A stretch of DNA of 64,000 bases from NCBI GenBank assembly GCA_047967505.1, contig CM106539.1. One strand, 5' to 3'. How positions within the stretch are numbered: position 1 is the first letter of the stretch; the number at the start of each line of letters is the position of its first letter. The position numbers and the translations under genes are program-made. The stretch comes from Dipteris shenzhenensis (Eukaryota; Polypodiophyta; Polypodiopsida; Gleicheniales). This document shows positions 13,539-25,049 of the stretch, in pieces. The notes below the pieces were generated by a model, which searched no databases, was not told the origin of the DNA, and saw only the letters and a list, made by a program, of their open reading frames with translations.

Positions 13539-13691
13539 GAGCTTGTTCACGCGAAGGGGAAACCAAGTTGAATGTCAAATTTCAAATTAGGTTGTAGAGG
13601 GAAAACCTGATTGCTACTTGAGCCCCTCGTCTCGAGTAGAGCCTAGTAGAAAAACCTGGTTGCAAACCGTTTCTCTCGCGTGAACACGCTC
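13539..13691. mobile_element. Tourist-like MITE (PIF/Harbinger type), 153 bp
   Basis: Terminal inverted repeats of 15 bp, gagc(t/g)tgttcacgcg, occur at 13539-13553 and, inverted, at 13677-13691. They are flanked on both sides by TTA (13536-13538 and 13692-13694), the target-site duplication typical of PIF/Harbinger-derived Tourist elements (established knowledge). A third copy of the terminus, more diverged, ends at about 13832 and is again followed by TTA, suggesting a second, nested or partial element. No transposase is encoded, as expected for a MITE. It lies about 2 kb upstream of the MYB-CC start codon. Confidence 0.6.
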
Positions 13692-13979
13692 TTAGAACAC
13701 ACGCGCGAGAGCACTCATGCAAGTGGAGAGTTGATTGGAGGATGGTGATGATGGCTAGGCTCAAGAAGCAACGACGAGTTGCCGACAAGGACAGGGTGGT
13801 TTGCAAACTACCACTCTCGGGTGAACAGGGTGTTAGTGTAAGATGACAAGTTGAAAATTTAACTAGGTGTGCCAAAGGAGATGTGATAACCTCAACCAAA
13901 CTCACCCTGGTAACCCTTAAATCCACTCTTGAGGTTATCCTTCAATCACAAGCATTTATTTATTTAATTAATAAGGCTT

Positions 13980-15590
13980 CCCGTAATAGGAGAAACCAAA
14001 AAAGACGCTATGGCGGCATCATGCATGCCAAAAACTCACGTGCACAAAGTTCCAACGTTGCTGGGTCATCTCTACAGTGCTATCGAAGAATTCAACGAGA
14101 AAGGTGGTCCTCTCAGAGTCTGAGTCTGTGTGAAATCGATATGGTGTGCGAATTTCGGAGAGAGGAAGACGAGGCGGCACTTGCGGACGGGACGAATCTG
14201 ATTGATTATGATTGGGCGTTGGTGCCGTTTTCGGACGTGGATAAGGATCCCGCGAAACCCTCAACGAAAATCGCGCGAACCGGCAGCAGCTTGCCATATC
14301 TAGGAAGCGCGCACAGCGCACGTCGCCAGCCGGAGGAGCGACGACAAAGGCAACAAAAGAGTTTTGTGGGTGGAAGAAGGGGAGGGAGGGAAGCTTGAAC
14401 AGCGATTGCGGGGATTTAGGATGCAGGGATGGCGAGAGGATGATGGGTTGAAAGCGAAATCGAGACGAGTGAAGGTAGTAAGACGGATTGAACGGGGTGA
14501 AAAGATTGGGAAGAGCGGAAATGGGGGACCTGAAGCCGGCTTTATCCTGGTTTGCCAAGGCTGTAGTCGTCGTCACGCTCGCTCCTCGTCCCTTCGGGAA
14601 CCGGAGAGGCGCGCTTGGAAGCCCTGGGGTAATCCGCCCATTTATAGAGAGGCCCTACAAGAATTTATGCATCGTCGACGAGCTTTGGATTAGGCGGAGG
14701 AAGCGAAAGAGAGCTAGATACCTGTAGCTCTCAGAATTCTGGGCGAGCCATCTTGCGCGAAGAGCACGCTTGTTGCCCTCCATAGCTGCAGAGCTTCCGA
14801 ACGATTAAAGCTGGCCAGTATGCGGAACACATGCGAATCATTCTCCTATCCATATCCGTTGTAGTGTCTCACACAGTCCTCTCATCGAATCTTTGCTCGT
14901 TTTCGTCCTCTCAGTGTGGCCTCAACACCATTCCCATCCTCAATTTCAAAGAATCTCTCCTTCTCCTCGCCCACCCTCCGTAGAATCTACGCAATTGCGT
15001 GATTATGACACGTTCTTCTGGAAGGCTTTTACTGGGCGAGTGCGATCGGGGCGGCCGGAGATTTGGAGAATAAAGCGGCGGGGAGTGGCTCTGAATTGGG
15101 AGCGCCATTGATTTTCAGCTGGAAGGGACGCCCTTGATTTACAGGAGGAAGGGAAGGGCCCGAGGGAACGGGAGCTCCGGGGAGACAGGCCCGCTGGATT
15201 CGAATTTTTTGTGACAGGCGGTTGAGGACGATGGCAATTGGTGAAAGGTGGTAAAAGGGAGAGGACAGCCAGGAGGGCGAGCAGCAGGAGGAGCGATGGA
15301 AGCGCTGTGATAGCGTTGGGTGTGCAAGATTGCATGCGAGGGAGTAATATGGGGGATGAGACGCTGCGAGAGCAAGGAGAATCGGGACGGTTCATGAGCA
15401 GCTGGAGGAGGAGGAGGAAGGAGTTGTTGAGTGAAGAAATGAATGACGAACAGGTTCTGCAGGGGAAGCCATAGCTCGAAGAGAATTGGTTGTGCAGGGA
15501 AAGCCATAGCTCGAAGAGAATAGGTTCTGCAAGGTAAGCCATAGCTGGAGAAAAGGGCAAGCAACAGCAAGCTGTGATTGTGTATCTGTG
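13980..15590 (+). promoter_or_regulatory. CpG-rich upstream region and probable 5' leader of the MYB-CC gene
   Basis: The sequence turns abruptly GC- and CpG-rich from about 14.0 kb to the MYB-CC start codon, unlike the AT-rich flanks. Long frames exist on both strands (for example 14019-14576 minus and 13883-14398 plus). They overlap each other, are Arg/Ser/Pro-biased and show no domain, so I treat them as side effects of composition. A small unknown gene divergent from the MYB-CC gene remains possible. No TATA box or transcription start can be fixed. Confidence 0.4.
15449..15553 (+). repeat. 35-bp minisatellite, three copies, in the MYB-CC 5' region
   Basis: The phrase 'gccatagctcgaagagaa' recurs with an exact 35-bp period at 15468, 15503 and 15538 (the last diverged), each preceded by 'gttctgcag'-like sequence. 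The array lies 80-185 bp upstream of the start codon and would be in the 5' leader if transcription starts upstream. Confidence 0.8.
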
Positions 15591-15592
15591 TG

Positions 15593-15628
15593 TGAGAGAG
15601 AGCGAGAGAGAGAGAGAGAGAGAGAGGA
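15593..15628 (+). repeat. GA microsatellite immediately upstream of the MYB-CC start
   Basis: About 36 bp of GA/GC-interrupted GA repeat end 5 bp before the ATG at 15633. GA-rich 5' leaders are common in plant genes and can bind BBR/BPC GAGA factors (established knowledge); any such role here is inference. Confidence 0.8.
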
Positions 15629-15632
15629 GAAA

Positions 15633-18600
15633 ATGAGCAGGGCCAAACCTGAACGTTGGGCTAGCAGCGAGGAGCATTCTCCAGGAGCAGCAAATACCCT
15701 TCCCCATACTCATAGCCATACCCAGCAGCCCTCTTTCTCATGCCAAGCCCCTCCTCTCTCTCTGCCGCAGCAGCACCACCATACACTCCCCCTACCCCAA
15801 TCCCCCTTCTCCCTCCCTTACCCCTCCTTCCTCCCCAACATCCTCCCCTTGTCCTCTCTGCCCCATGGACCTGACCCCCTCCCTTCCTTCCCTCACCTTC
15901 CAAAGCGTCCCCTCACAACAGCACCACCGTTCTCCCGGTCACAGCAGCACCTTTTGCTGCAGCAACAGCAACGACAACAGCACCAGCAACATCACCAGCT
16001 TCAGCACCTACAATACCACCATCAACAACCACCCCAACAGCATCACTTGCAACATCCTCAACAATACCAACAACTCCAGCAGCAGCAGCAACAACTGCCG
16101 CAACCACAGCCCCACCCACAGCCCCACCCCCAGTCCCACCCCCATCATCACCCACAGCAACCTCTTGACCTTCAAGAGTTTCTCGACTTGGCTGATGGCT
16201 CTGCCCATCCAGATAGGAGTGGCTTTGGTCGACCTCTTGCTGACAGTGACCGCTCACATTCAAGTCTGGAATGGTCTACCTTTGGGGAATGGGTGCCCGA
16301 GGATGATCCGATTGCTTCTTGGACAGAGGTGTTTATGTCTAGCAACACCGAGGATCCAAACCGTTCAGTAAGTTCTTTTTCCTGTTTGGGTAGCCAGAAG
16401 GAAGATTTCAATATTTTTATATAATTTCAGCAAAATTTGCTACACTGCAGCACAAGTTGACACTTGTCATAGCAAAACTTCAAATGGACCCTTCTCTTAG
16501 CACACCTCAAGCTGACACTTTTCTTAGCACACCTAAAAATTGTGACCTCTCATAGCACACTGAAAATTAATACTTCTCATAGCACATCTGCAGCATAAGT
16601 TGACACTTCTCATAGCACACCTCAAAGTTGTTCATTTTTGGCAGAATGAGAATGCGTTGAGTCAGGTGACACACGGTTCTGCTAGTGGATCTGGAGCTGG
16701 TGATCCATCAATTTTAACCAGTGGCAATCACAAGCAGCGCCTAAGGTGGACTCCAGAACTCCATAAGCGCTTTGTGGAGGCTGTTAATGAGCTGGGTGGG
16801 GCAGAAAGTGAGTATAGATTCTAGATTCGAATCTAAGTCTCTTTTAGTTTTGGTCACACATTAATGTTGTTCAATGATTTGATCATTTTCAATATAGAGG
16901 CAACCCCAAAATGTGTCCTGAAGGTGATGGATGTGCCTTGGCTTCAATTGTCTCATGTGAAGAGTCATTTGCAGGTTGAAATTCTCGACCCTCCTTTCCA
17001 CCATGCAGAGAGAAGCTTGATGAAATTTTTACCTATTTCAAATGTCTTACTTTGGAGTTCTAAAACTTTGCGCTGATGTGATTTGTGCAGAAATATCGGA
17101 TCACAAAAGACATTCCAGGCCAACATAAAGGTGAACAACAGAGCTTATTATTGTTAGAGCTGATGTGTTCTGCATCTGGGCTACAGATAATCTATTTGGT
17201 TTATAATACCAGCCATTCGTCCTTCTTTGTATATTACTTGCTTCTTGTCCCTCTGCGCAGCATTCAGAATTTATTGCATCTTGGCTCTGTGTAGACACCT
17301 TGTCAAGGGGTAGGTTATAATGTTGAACCTGTGGGGAACAGGACCATTTGTGCACATCTATTGAATTTATTGCATCTTGGCTCTGTGTAGACACCTTGTC
17401 AAGGGATAGGTATAATGTTGAACCTGTGGGGAACAGGACCATTTGTGCACATCTATTGATATAGCTCTGCTTGTCACAGAACAGGATTGTGAGACGTTAT
17501 GTTGGTAAACACACATCTCCCAATGGTTCTTATTACCAGTCAAAATCCTAACATCCGCACCCTATATGGAGGTTCCATAGAAGGCAGCAATATACAGCTG
17601 CTTCATCCTGCACCAAAGAACTGCTGTGCAGTGAAGATTCCATACAATACAAAATAACAACTGCCTGCTTCTTTCTGAAGCAATAATAACTGCTGTGCAC
17701 ATGAGCAACAAATCTTGTTGTTCATCTTCTGTCATGGATGTTTACCAGCCAATGTGCATCAGGATTCAGAATCGCCTTGCAACAATAGCTATATCCATTC
17801 TTGGATTATTCCAACCCAAACAGAACTGTCCCTAGAATTCTCCTGGCGGTTTGGTTGTCAATTTTGTGTCAATCCTTTGTAAACTGATTGCCAATTTAAT
17901 TGTTGCAAATGCAACATTTGGACACATGCGCTAGTGCATCAGCTCATCGTTGGTTTCATTTACTATTATAATGTTGCTACCGTTACATTGGATTACTACC
18001 GTTTCATTACTATCGTAATGTTGCTATTTTCATGTATCAGCAAACATAGATTTTCATCTGCACCTTGTTAAGAAGAACTGTTGCTTTTAAACACTGTTGA
18101 CCGGTGAATGCCTTGCCCTTGGTGCCTGGTTGAGACCATAAAGGGCCCTTTTGAGTTTGCATGCAAGATGCTCTTTCCATTCTTGTTCAAATCCTTACAA
18201 CTGTGTAGCATGCAGGCTTCCCTCTTCGTTACACCATAAGGAATGCTGACTCGTCATCCATTTGATGTAGTTTTGGTTGGATCACTGAAAGTATGCTGTG
18301 TGTAGTTACCCAATCAGCTCTCCACCCAAGGGTCCAAGAGGTTGGAGAGGTGCTTGGCATCCAGCCCTTATCAATGTGATGGACCAATCTTTCAATTCTC
18401 ACAAAAAAAAAAAGATGGGCCAATCTTTCAATGTCACATGTGATCAAGGTGGACCCCTTCCCTGTGCACTACCTGTGGCCCATGTGCCCCTTGGCACTAG
18501 AGAAACACCATGGAATGTGGTTCAACTCACCAGCTCAAAGAGTTTTGGGCCAGTCCTCCGATGGAATCACTGCCTTTGCCAATCTTTGTTTTAAGATACA

Positions 18601-21600
18601 CTTGATATCTTCAACCATACATATAATGAGGGCCATGACCTCCTTACAGCAATCACAAAGATGCCATGTATTGCATGCATGCAGGTAAATTCTAGGTTGT
18701 TAGGCTGGACATGCTTTGATACCGTGTTGAAGCACAATTGTAGGTTGGACCTGATACCAGGTTGAAGTACAAGGAATTTTAGCTTGAAAAGGGCTGTCCC
18801 ATTGCTTCAAAGGTGTGATTCCTAGACCCTCGATTTCAGCCATCCTGCTCAAGGGGGGTTACGCAGAGGCAAACATTTGTTTTTGGTCTACATGAATAAT
18901 GAGAGTGACTATGCTTTTGCTATGCATGATGGAGTTCATGGTTTTCAACCTTGTGAGTGACTATCATGAGATTGAAACTGCACTATGTTGTGTTTTTAGA
19001 GGATGAGTTTGGGAATGTTCCTGGATTCCTGGATTCATCTAGGTATATGCTTCTGCCATATTAGCGGACATGCAAATTTCACCTTGTGAAGTTTTCGTCC
19101 AAGTTGCGGCCTGCTGGTATTGTGATAATTCTTTTTATCTTAAATGGTGCGTTGCCCTATCAGCTAGATTTAGATTTAGATGCTCGTCGGAGAGAGACTA
19201 AAATGAAAACATTTAGACTTCACAAGCAGTTGTAGCTTGAATGAAGAGATCTTGGACTACCTTTTGATTAGCCTTCTCCTTTAGTGCTAGCCTTCATCAT
19301 GGCTGAGTCTGCCCTTCACCTCCGGAGTGCCAACAGAAACTCAATATGAAGACTTTGTATAAATGGATGCTCAAGTATGTGTGGGTGTGTGGATTTGTAT
19401 GTGTGAGAGCATATTTTTATACTATGGTCTACACCCACTATTGGGCGCTGATGATGTCAGTGGGATGTCATAGTAGCTAGTCCCTGCAATGCATGATGGA
19501 GTTTATGGTTTTCAACCTTGTGAGTGACTATCATGAGATTGAAACTGCACTATGTTGTGTTTTTAGAGGATGAGTTTGGGAATGTTCCTGGATTCATCTA
19601 GGTATATACGTGAATAATGACACAGTACCATGAGCCAGCAACCTGTTACAAGAAGCATTGTTGCAGGAATACAAGGTGTCCTTGGTGTTGCTGTCCTTGG
19701 AAGTTTTTCCTGTTCTTCTTGTGAGTGAATCTGCTCTTGGAAAAGTATGCTCCATCATGAGAGTCCCCTCGGTGAAGGATAGCAGTCTCTCAGCTGCCTG
19801 TCAGCATATGCCTGTGTTCAAATCCCCTCGGGAAAGAATAGCGGTCTCTGATAAAAACAAAATTAAAAAAACTCCCACATCACCATCCCCACGGCCTGCT
19901 TACCTATCCTATGACATTCACATGATTCTAGGTGTTCACATTGCAACATCCTGAGAAGATGTTAACCTCAAAGCATCAAGAGCGACAATCTTTCTCTATA
20001 AACCCCCCAACCTACTCGTTGGCTCCTGTTTCGGAGACTCCCTAGGCAGTGAGCTAGGCTCTGTGAAAACAGGCTGGTCGACAGCTAGTTTTCTTTCATT
20101 GTTTTCTTTGACGAGCAATGCCTCACAGATAGCTGATTTGTATGGTTGGTTTTTTCTCAAGCATTAGCAGAAAGTTCTTTTCTCTGGGGGGAATAAAAAC
20201 CTAAGCTAGAGCACTTTGAATCACCCCAATATTTGCACATGGGTTCTATACAAGTGCACGGTGGTTTGACCAAAGTGCTATACTTATTCGTTAACCCTAG
20301 ATTAGATAACTCTCAGTTGAAAGTAATTTGGAGGCCATACTCACCATAGGTTCTAAATTGCCTCAACTTGCAGTAGTGACCCATGAAGACAACTGACATG
20401 CCTTCTGACATAAGAAAGTATAGTGTTGCTATTGTTGGAGAGCTCACATGAAGGGAATGATCCAAGTTCTGGATGCTCCACAAAGGCCTGGAAATGCCTG
20501 TGGGACTTGAAATCTTACGAGCAAGCGGACCTCTAATGGCTCAATTTGTTCATGTGCATGCTCCTTTGAACTGATGAGACCAGAGTGCTATTTGCAGATG
20601 CTGCACGTCATGTTGCAGAAATCAGAACCATCTTGAGGGTAAGGAATATGGTCTGATCACCATGACTTAAACATGTCTCCAAACCCTATGTGCATTGATC
20701 AGTCACGAATATAAATACAGTAAACAAAGTATTTGTGCCATGGCCCACAATCTTCATGGTCATCCGTTTGAGCAACCCTCAAGTCTGTCTCGACCACTTT
20801 GAGTAAAGGTTACCAAGTCTTTCCATCTCAGTTTCATTTTTTACTCTGTTAGGGCCTGTTAGGGGCCCTAGAATTAATGCTTGTTTTTGGGAGTCAAAGT
20901 AGAAAGTGTTGGAGTGATGGGGGTCCATTATGTCAGGGGGCAGTTCTTTCCCAATTAATCCACCTCCCTTCTCCTTAAATAACGGGCTCTTCACCCCCTT
21001 ATACTAATTGCCCCTCTCCCATCCATTCCCCTCAACAAATACCCCCAAAACACCCGCTCACCCACCCACCCACCCACAGAGACATGCACACATTTCATCT
21101 GTCCTCTCCCCTTTTTCACACACCTCCTGTCCTCCTTTTTCACCTTGTCTCTTTTTCTTCTCTTCTCTCCTCCCATTTCCTCCTACTAATAGATGGGGGA
21201 TTTGGCTTCATCTTTTGTTTGAGCTACTTATATATACCCCAAACAGGGTAGAGAGGTTTTGCTACCTCGCATAAAGATGTTCACAGAGTTTTTGTACCGG
21301 TCATGGTCATGCTAGAGGTCTATTTGAATTAGATTTTGCCAGGGTGTTGATTTGAATGTTGAGATGATAAAGAGTTATGGTGTTAACTACTCATCATCAA
21401 ATTGTTCCGTCAACATGTTTGCTTTGAATTCATGAACATTGATTTTTATTTCTTGGCCATTATAAATATTTGTGTATCTGAGTTTAATTGGTTTCACCAC
21501 AGATGAAACAGAGAAGAGGAGGAGTTCAGGTTGTATGGAGACCATCCCTAGCTTGGACACAACAACGTAAGTTCTTGAACTCTTGATAAAAAAATTAAGT

Positions 21601-22200
21601 TCTTGAAATTTTTAAAATTATATATTGCCAACATCACTCGCCTGTTAAATTCAAGATGGACATTCTTGCAGGGCATTGCAAATGACAGAAGCTTTGCGAC
21701 TTCAGATGGAAATGCAGAAGCAGCTTCATGAGCAGCTTGAGGTAAATTGCTTGCAGCATAAACCCAGAGTTAAGGTTATGATCAGGGATTCTGAAGCAGC
21801 TAACACATTCTGTCCACAGATACAACGAAACCTGCAGCTGCGCATTGAAGAGCAGGGCAAAAATCTTCAAAAGATGTTTGAAGAGCAGCAGAAGGCAGGA
21901 CCAGTTCTCAAAGATCCGCCTACCAGTCCACCTAGCGAAATTCCTGGGTTCCATGGGGACACATTGGATGTCAGTGTGCCAGCTCCCAGCGCGTTGCATG
22001 AGATCAAGAGTAATTCTGTTCAAGTACAAGAAGAAAGACAGCACAACTTCCACAGTGGGCCAGGACTTGCCACAGCAGAGCCTTTATCTTCAAAAAGGTT
22101 AAGGCTAGATACTGGGTCAGAGGAGTCACAGAATACTTTCAAATCAGGGATCGATAGTCAAGCTAATACTTGGGATTGCACGATCAAGAGCTACCCATGA
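15633..22200 (+). CDS. PHR1-like GARP/MYB-CC transcription factor, 7 exons, 509 aa
   Basis: Exons: 15633-16367, 16645-16807, 16898-16974, 17091-17130, 21503-21566, 21672-21741 and 21820-22200. All introns are GT-AG, phases match, and the sum is 1530 bp (510 codons with the TGA). Residues 1-245 are Pro/His/Gln-rich, with an acidic [12 protein letters not shown] patch near the end of exon 1 that recalls the acidic region before the MYB of PHR1. Residues about 275-330 are the single GARP MYB repeat ([22 protein letters not shown]). Residues about 363-410 are the MYB-CC coiled coil with its LHEQLE signature. Family members dimerise and bind P1BS-type sites (GNATATNC) in phosphate-starvation promoters; the exact target is not shown here. 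The usual Gly in the 'TPKGVLK' segment is Cys305. I took the ATG at 15633 because an upstream in-frame start would only add a GA-microsatellite Arg-Glu tract. The 80-bp intron between exons 6 and 7 is open in frame and could be retained. Confidence 0.9.
15940..16165 (+). repeat. CAG/CAC-rich Gln/His low-complexity coding tract
   Basis: Within exon 1 of the MYB-CC gene, about 75 codons are almost all Gln, His or Pro, written with CAG, CAA and CAC. Gln-rich segments are frequent in plant GARP activators. The other frames of this tract (poly-Asn/Ser/Thr plus, Val/Ala-rich minus) are shadows. Confidence 0.9.
16450..16628 (+). repeat. Degenerate tandem repeat at the end of MYB-CC intron 1
   Basis: Five imperfect copies of a 30-45 bp phrase built on 'cttctcatagcacacct…aa.ttgaca' run up to the branch/acceptor region of exon 2 (acceptor at 16644). 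The last copy ends about 20 bp before the AG, so the repeat supplies most of the intron's 3' half. Confidence 0.7.
17131..21502 (+). other. MYB-CC intron 4, 4372 bp, repeat-bearing
   Basis: The intron begins GTGAAC after 'cataaag' and ends 'caccacag'. It contains a near-identical tandem duplication of about 92 bp (about 17269-17360 and 17361-17455, with 'cttggctctgtgtagacacc' in each) and a 120-bp direct repeat (about 18921-19045 and 19489-19605, sharing 'gatggagtt.atggttttca'). There is also a CACC-repeat at 21055-21078. I see no complete transposon or nested gene. The preceding introns are only 90-280 bp, so this one has been expanded. Confidence 0.8.
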
Positions 22201-22330
22201 GATTGGTCCTAGCTGCTGGAGTTCACAGTAGGGATCAGAGGTCTTTAATAAAGAAATTAGAAGACCTGACAGAAAGTGGGCAAATCTGCAATTCCTTATC
22301 TGTTAAAGAAATTTAATAATACAGCATTAT
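22201..22330 (+). promoter_or_regulatory. Probable 3' UTR and polyadenylation signal of the MYB-CC gene
   Basis: An AATAAA hexamer occurs about 48 bp after the stop (near 22248), in an AT-rich stretch that also has 'aataatac'. It is a plausible poly(A) signal; the cleavage site cannot be assigned. Confidence 0.45.
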
Positions 22331-24220
22331 AAATTGGGAGCTTCCTGTGTTTAACTTTTTTCAGAGTCCCACACAGTAGCTTGTGTAGGACCACTTATTG
22401 TGTAACATAGCCAAAACTGATCCGTCTTCACTCACTGCTATCTTCACCATTCTGGTCAAGCGCATGAATGAGATACCTTGGTACAACAACAGAAGGCATC
22501 TAAGGAAGTTGGTCGTGGCATGGTCATGTCCATCAAGCTTCAGAATTTTGAAGCGTCATTCACAAAAGCAAGTTCTCTTGGAAAAGAAATTAAACTTTAA
22601 GAAGCCACTATGATTTGATAGAGGCAATCTGCTTAAAGTTAGCATATTTGCGCCTCGGATATTTTTCCATTTATCAGGCAGAGCTTCTTTTGTACTGAGA
22701 AAATCCTTTCACGTTCTGTTCACGACTCACAGATTGGAAATATGGCTCCTGGTTTGCAATGCAACCTTCTTAATTTGGATTTTCCCCCATCCAAGAAATT
22801 TCCCCCCCTATAAAGCTGTACATAACCTTAAATCATAATACAGGGGAGAGTTACAATAGGTATGACTTAACAATGCTCAATTCTTTTTTGCAAAAAAAAA
22901 AAACAATGCTCAATTCTCAGTATTTTGTCGAGGTTGGTTTGTGCGTGATGCAGAAAGGCCTTTTGGCATCTCGTGAAAGAGCGCTTATGTTGTACGGTTT
23001 GGCCGTATATCGTGGGTTATTTGAGCCAGAGTCTCCACTATTTTAAATTAGACAGAGCCTCCACTATTTTAGAATGTCCCATCTGTTTGGTTAGGTCTTC
23101 CCAGATGTTACACCATGCTCTACTTTCATTTTAGAAAGCCACCAAAGACAATTCATGAAATCAGATAATGTCGCTATTAATATACAGAATCTAACAAAAA
23201 AAAGTCTGCCTGGGATGCATGTGTGATTCAGATGGATGTCATTTATAGGAAGCTTAGACACAGAATTGGATGCAGTTTTCATGCAGTGCATCTTGAAAGA
23301 ATCGAATCTCAGAATGTGATGCATGGTGACCCCTTTCTTGAAGGGGCATGCTCTTGTATCTACAGAGACAATGAGACAAAAATTAGGTACTCTGTAACTA
23401 AAACTTTATTGGGTTATAATATAAATGGCCATATACTTTCTCTAAATATGTTAGATATAGTTCTTGATCAAGCACTTAAGCTACACAGAAGTTTCCGTTA
23501 CAGCTTATCTCCAATCTTGCCATATCTACTGAAAATGGCTATGGCAATTCTTAACCTAGGAGTAAGAATAGTCATCTCCTCTCCTATGGGATTTTGACTG
23601 TGTGGTTCGGTTGCATTCTTTCTTTGTGGGTCGTGTATGGTCTGTCTGTGTGGCCCGTCGAGCTATTTATTGTCGCTGAGTAAGGTCCATGTCTTTGGGC
23701 GTGGTTGCCTGCTTTCATTTGGTGGTCGTTTTGAGTGTCGCGTGTGTCTGCTTTTGAGTGTTGTGTCTGTGTGCCGAGGTGGTTAGTGCGCTTGTCTTCG
23801 TCTTAGGCAGAGTGCGTGAGTTGTGGGTTGTGTTGTGCGTCGCCGTAGTAGGAACGATAAATGTGTTGGCTGTGTGTAGTCGTCGGTTTCTGGGCGGCGC
23901 GTAGTAATGTGAATTCGTCATGTCCACGGCAAGGAGAGCGATTGCACAGCCGGGGACGTACTGTGGCTTGACAACAAACGACGAAGTAGGGCCCTGAGCG
24001 TCGAACGGGATTCTCCCAGGAACTCTCTGCGGTAGCGTGGAGGACATACTAGTGCCCGTGCAAACCGGTGGTTCATTCGATGATATCAAGTCGACTCCCT
24101 AAAGGCAGTTTGCCGTCAAACTGTCCACAAGCTCTAAGGCCTTTTAACATCCAGTGCTCCAAGGCCTAGCATCCAATCCTCAACACCACCCTGCGTGTGG
24201 ATGCGCTCATTTTGCCATCG
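22331..24220. other. Intergenic; includes a G/T-rich stretch at 23.6-24.0 kb
   Basis: No gene is recognised. From about 23585 to 24000 the plus strand is strikingly G/T-rich with many 'gtgtg', 'gtcg' and 'ttgtg' words, unlike its surroundings. The frame on the other strand (23715-24089) is a Thr/His/Ala-biased by-product. Confidence 0.45.
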
Positions 24221-24224
24221 AAGG

Positions 24225-25049
24225 TGCACCCATTGAACCTCCTTTGAAAGTAAAATTTGGAGACAAGGGTAGCAAGGCCATGCTAGTGAGGGGGCAGACA
24301 GCAAGGCCATGCTAGTGAGGGGGCAGACGCTTTGTTAAGTTAATCTAGTAGCATTAACGTTGGTCCAGTTGGTAAGGTGTCAACCTCGGACCTAGTGTTG
24401 CCCTCGCTCGCAACATATATTGTCCTCTCGCCACACCGTGAAGGGCGTCTCAATCTGAGACAATACTCTCTTGCACTTTCCGGCTGTGTTAGCTGTAGAG
24501 ATTTGTTCCCAAACTCGAAAAATGAAAGCAACACTGGTCCTCTTACCAAGACACCACGAAATTGGTTTGCTTTCTTGAGCTCCTTACCACGAACAAGGCT
24601 CTGATACTATGTGGAGATAGTGGGAGAGAAGGAAGAAGTCTCACTTGCCATCGAAGGTGCACCCATTGAATCTCCTTTGAAAGTAAAATTTGGAGACGAA
24701 GGGTAGCAAGGCCATGCTAGTGAGGGGACAGACGCTTTGTTAAGTTAATCTAGTAACATTAACGTTGGTCCAGTTGGTAAGGTGTCAACCTCGGACCTAG
24801 TGTTGCCTTCGCTCGCAACATATATTGCCCTCTCGCCACACCGTGAAGGGCGTCTCAATCTGAGACAATGCTCTCTTGCACTTTCTGGCTGTGTTAGCTG
24901 TAGAGATTTGTTCCCAAACTCGAAAAATGAAAGCAACACTGGTCCTCTTACCAAGACACCGCGAAATTGGTTTGCTTTCTTGAGCTCCTTACCACGAACA
25001 AGGCTCTGATACCATGTGGAGATAGTGGGAGAGAAGGAAGGAGTCTCAC
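24225..25049 (-). repeat. Tandemly duplicated copia leader (two copies offset by 405 bp)
   Basis: Two near-identical blocks start at 'gccatcgaaggtgcacccattgaa' (about 24213 and 24646). The second runs on into a copia LTR. The spacing is 405 bp, plus an extra 28-bp duplication in the first copy ('agcaaggccatgctagtgag' twice, 24269-24327). Both blocks contain the primer-site sequence ctctgatac(c/t)a and the same leader found inside the intact copia element at 41.0-41.2 kb. The first copy jumps back to the block start right after 'gtctcacttgc', 40 bp into the LTR, so the duplication arose by recombination inside the LTR. Confidence 0.85.

Noticed and set aside
14019-14576. 185-codon minus-strand frame in the CpG-rich region
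   Set aside because: Overlapped by comparable frames on the other strand; Ser/Pro/Arg composition follows base composition; no domain. A small gene is not excluded.
15003-15719. Long minus-strand frame (238 codons) upstream of the MYB-CC gene
   Set aside because: Leu/Ser/Pro-biased, includes a (TCTC)n Leu-Ser run and the 35-bp repeats, and overlaps the real plus-strand exon. No domain.
15865-16371. Alternative frame (Asn/Ser/Thr-rich) and minus-strand Val/Ala frame over MYB-CC exon 1
   Set aside because: Shadows of the CAG/CAC low-complexity coding tract.
23715-24089. 124-codon minus-strand frame
   Set aside because: Thr/His/Ala bias from a G/T-rich plus strand; no start context or domain.
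24359-24400. tRNA gene candidate from the 'tccagttggtaagg' A-box-like phrase
   Set aside because: No matching B-box, acceptor stem or anticodon arm.
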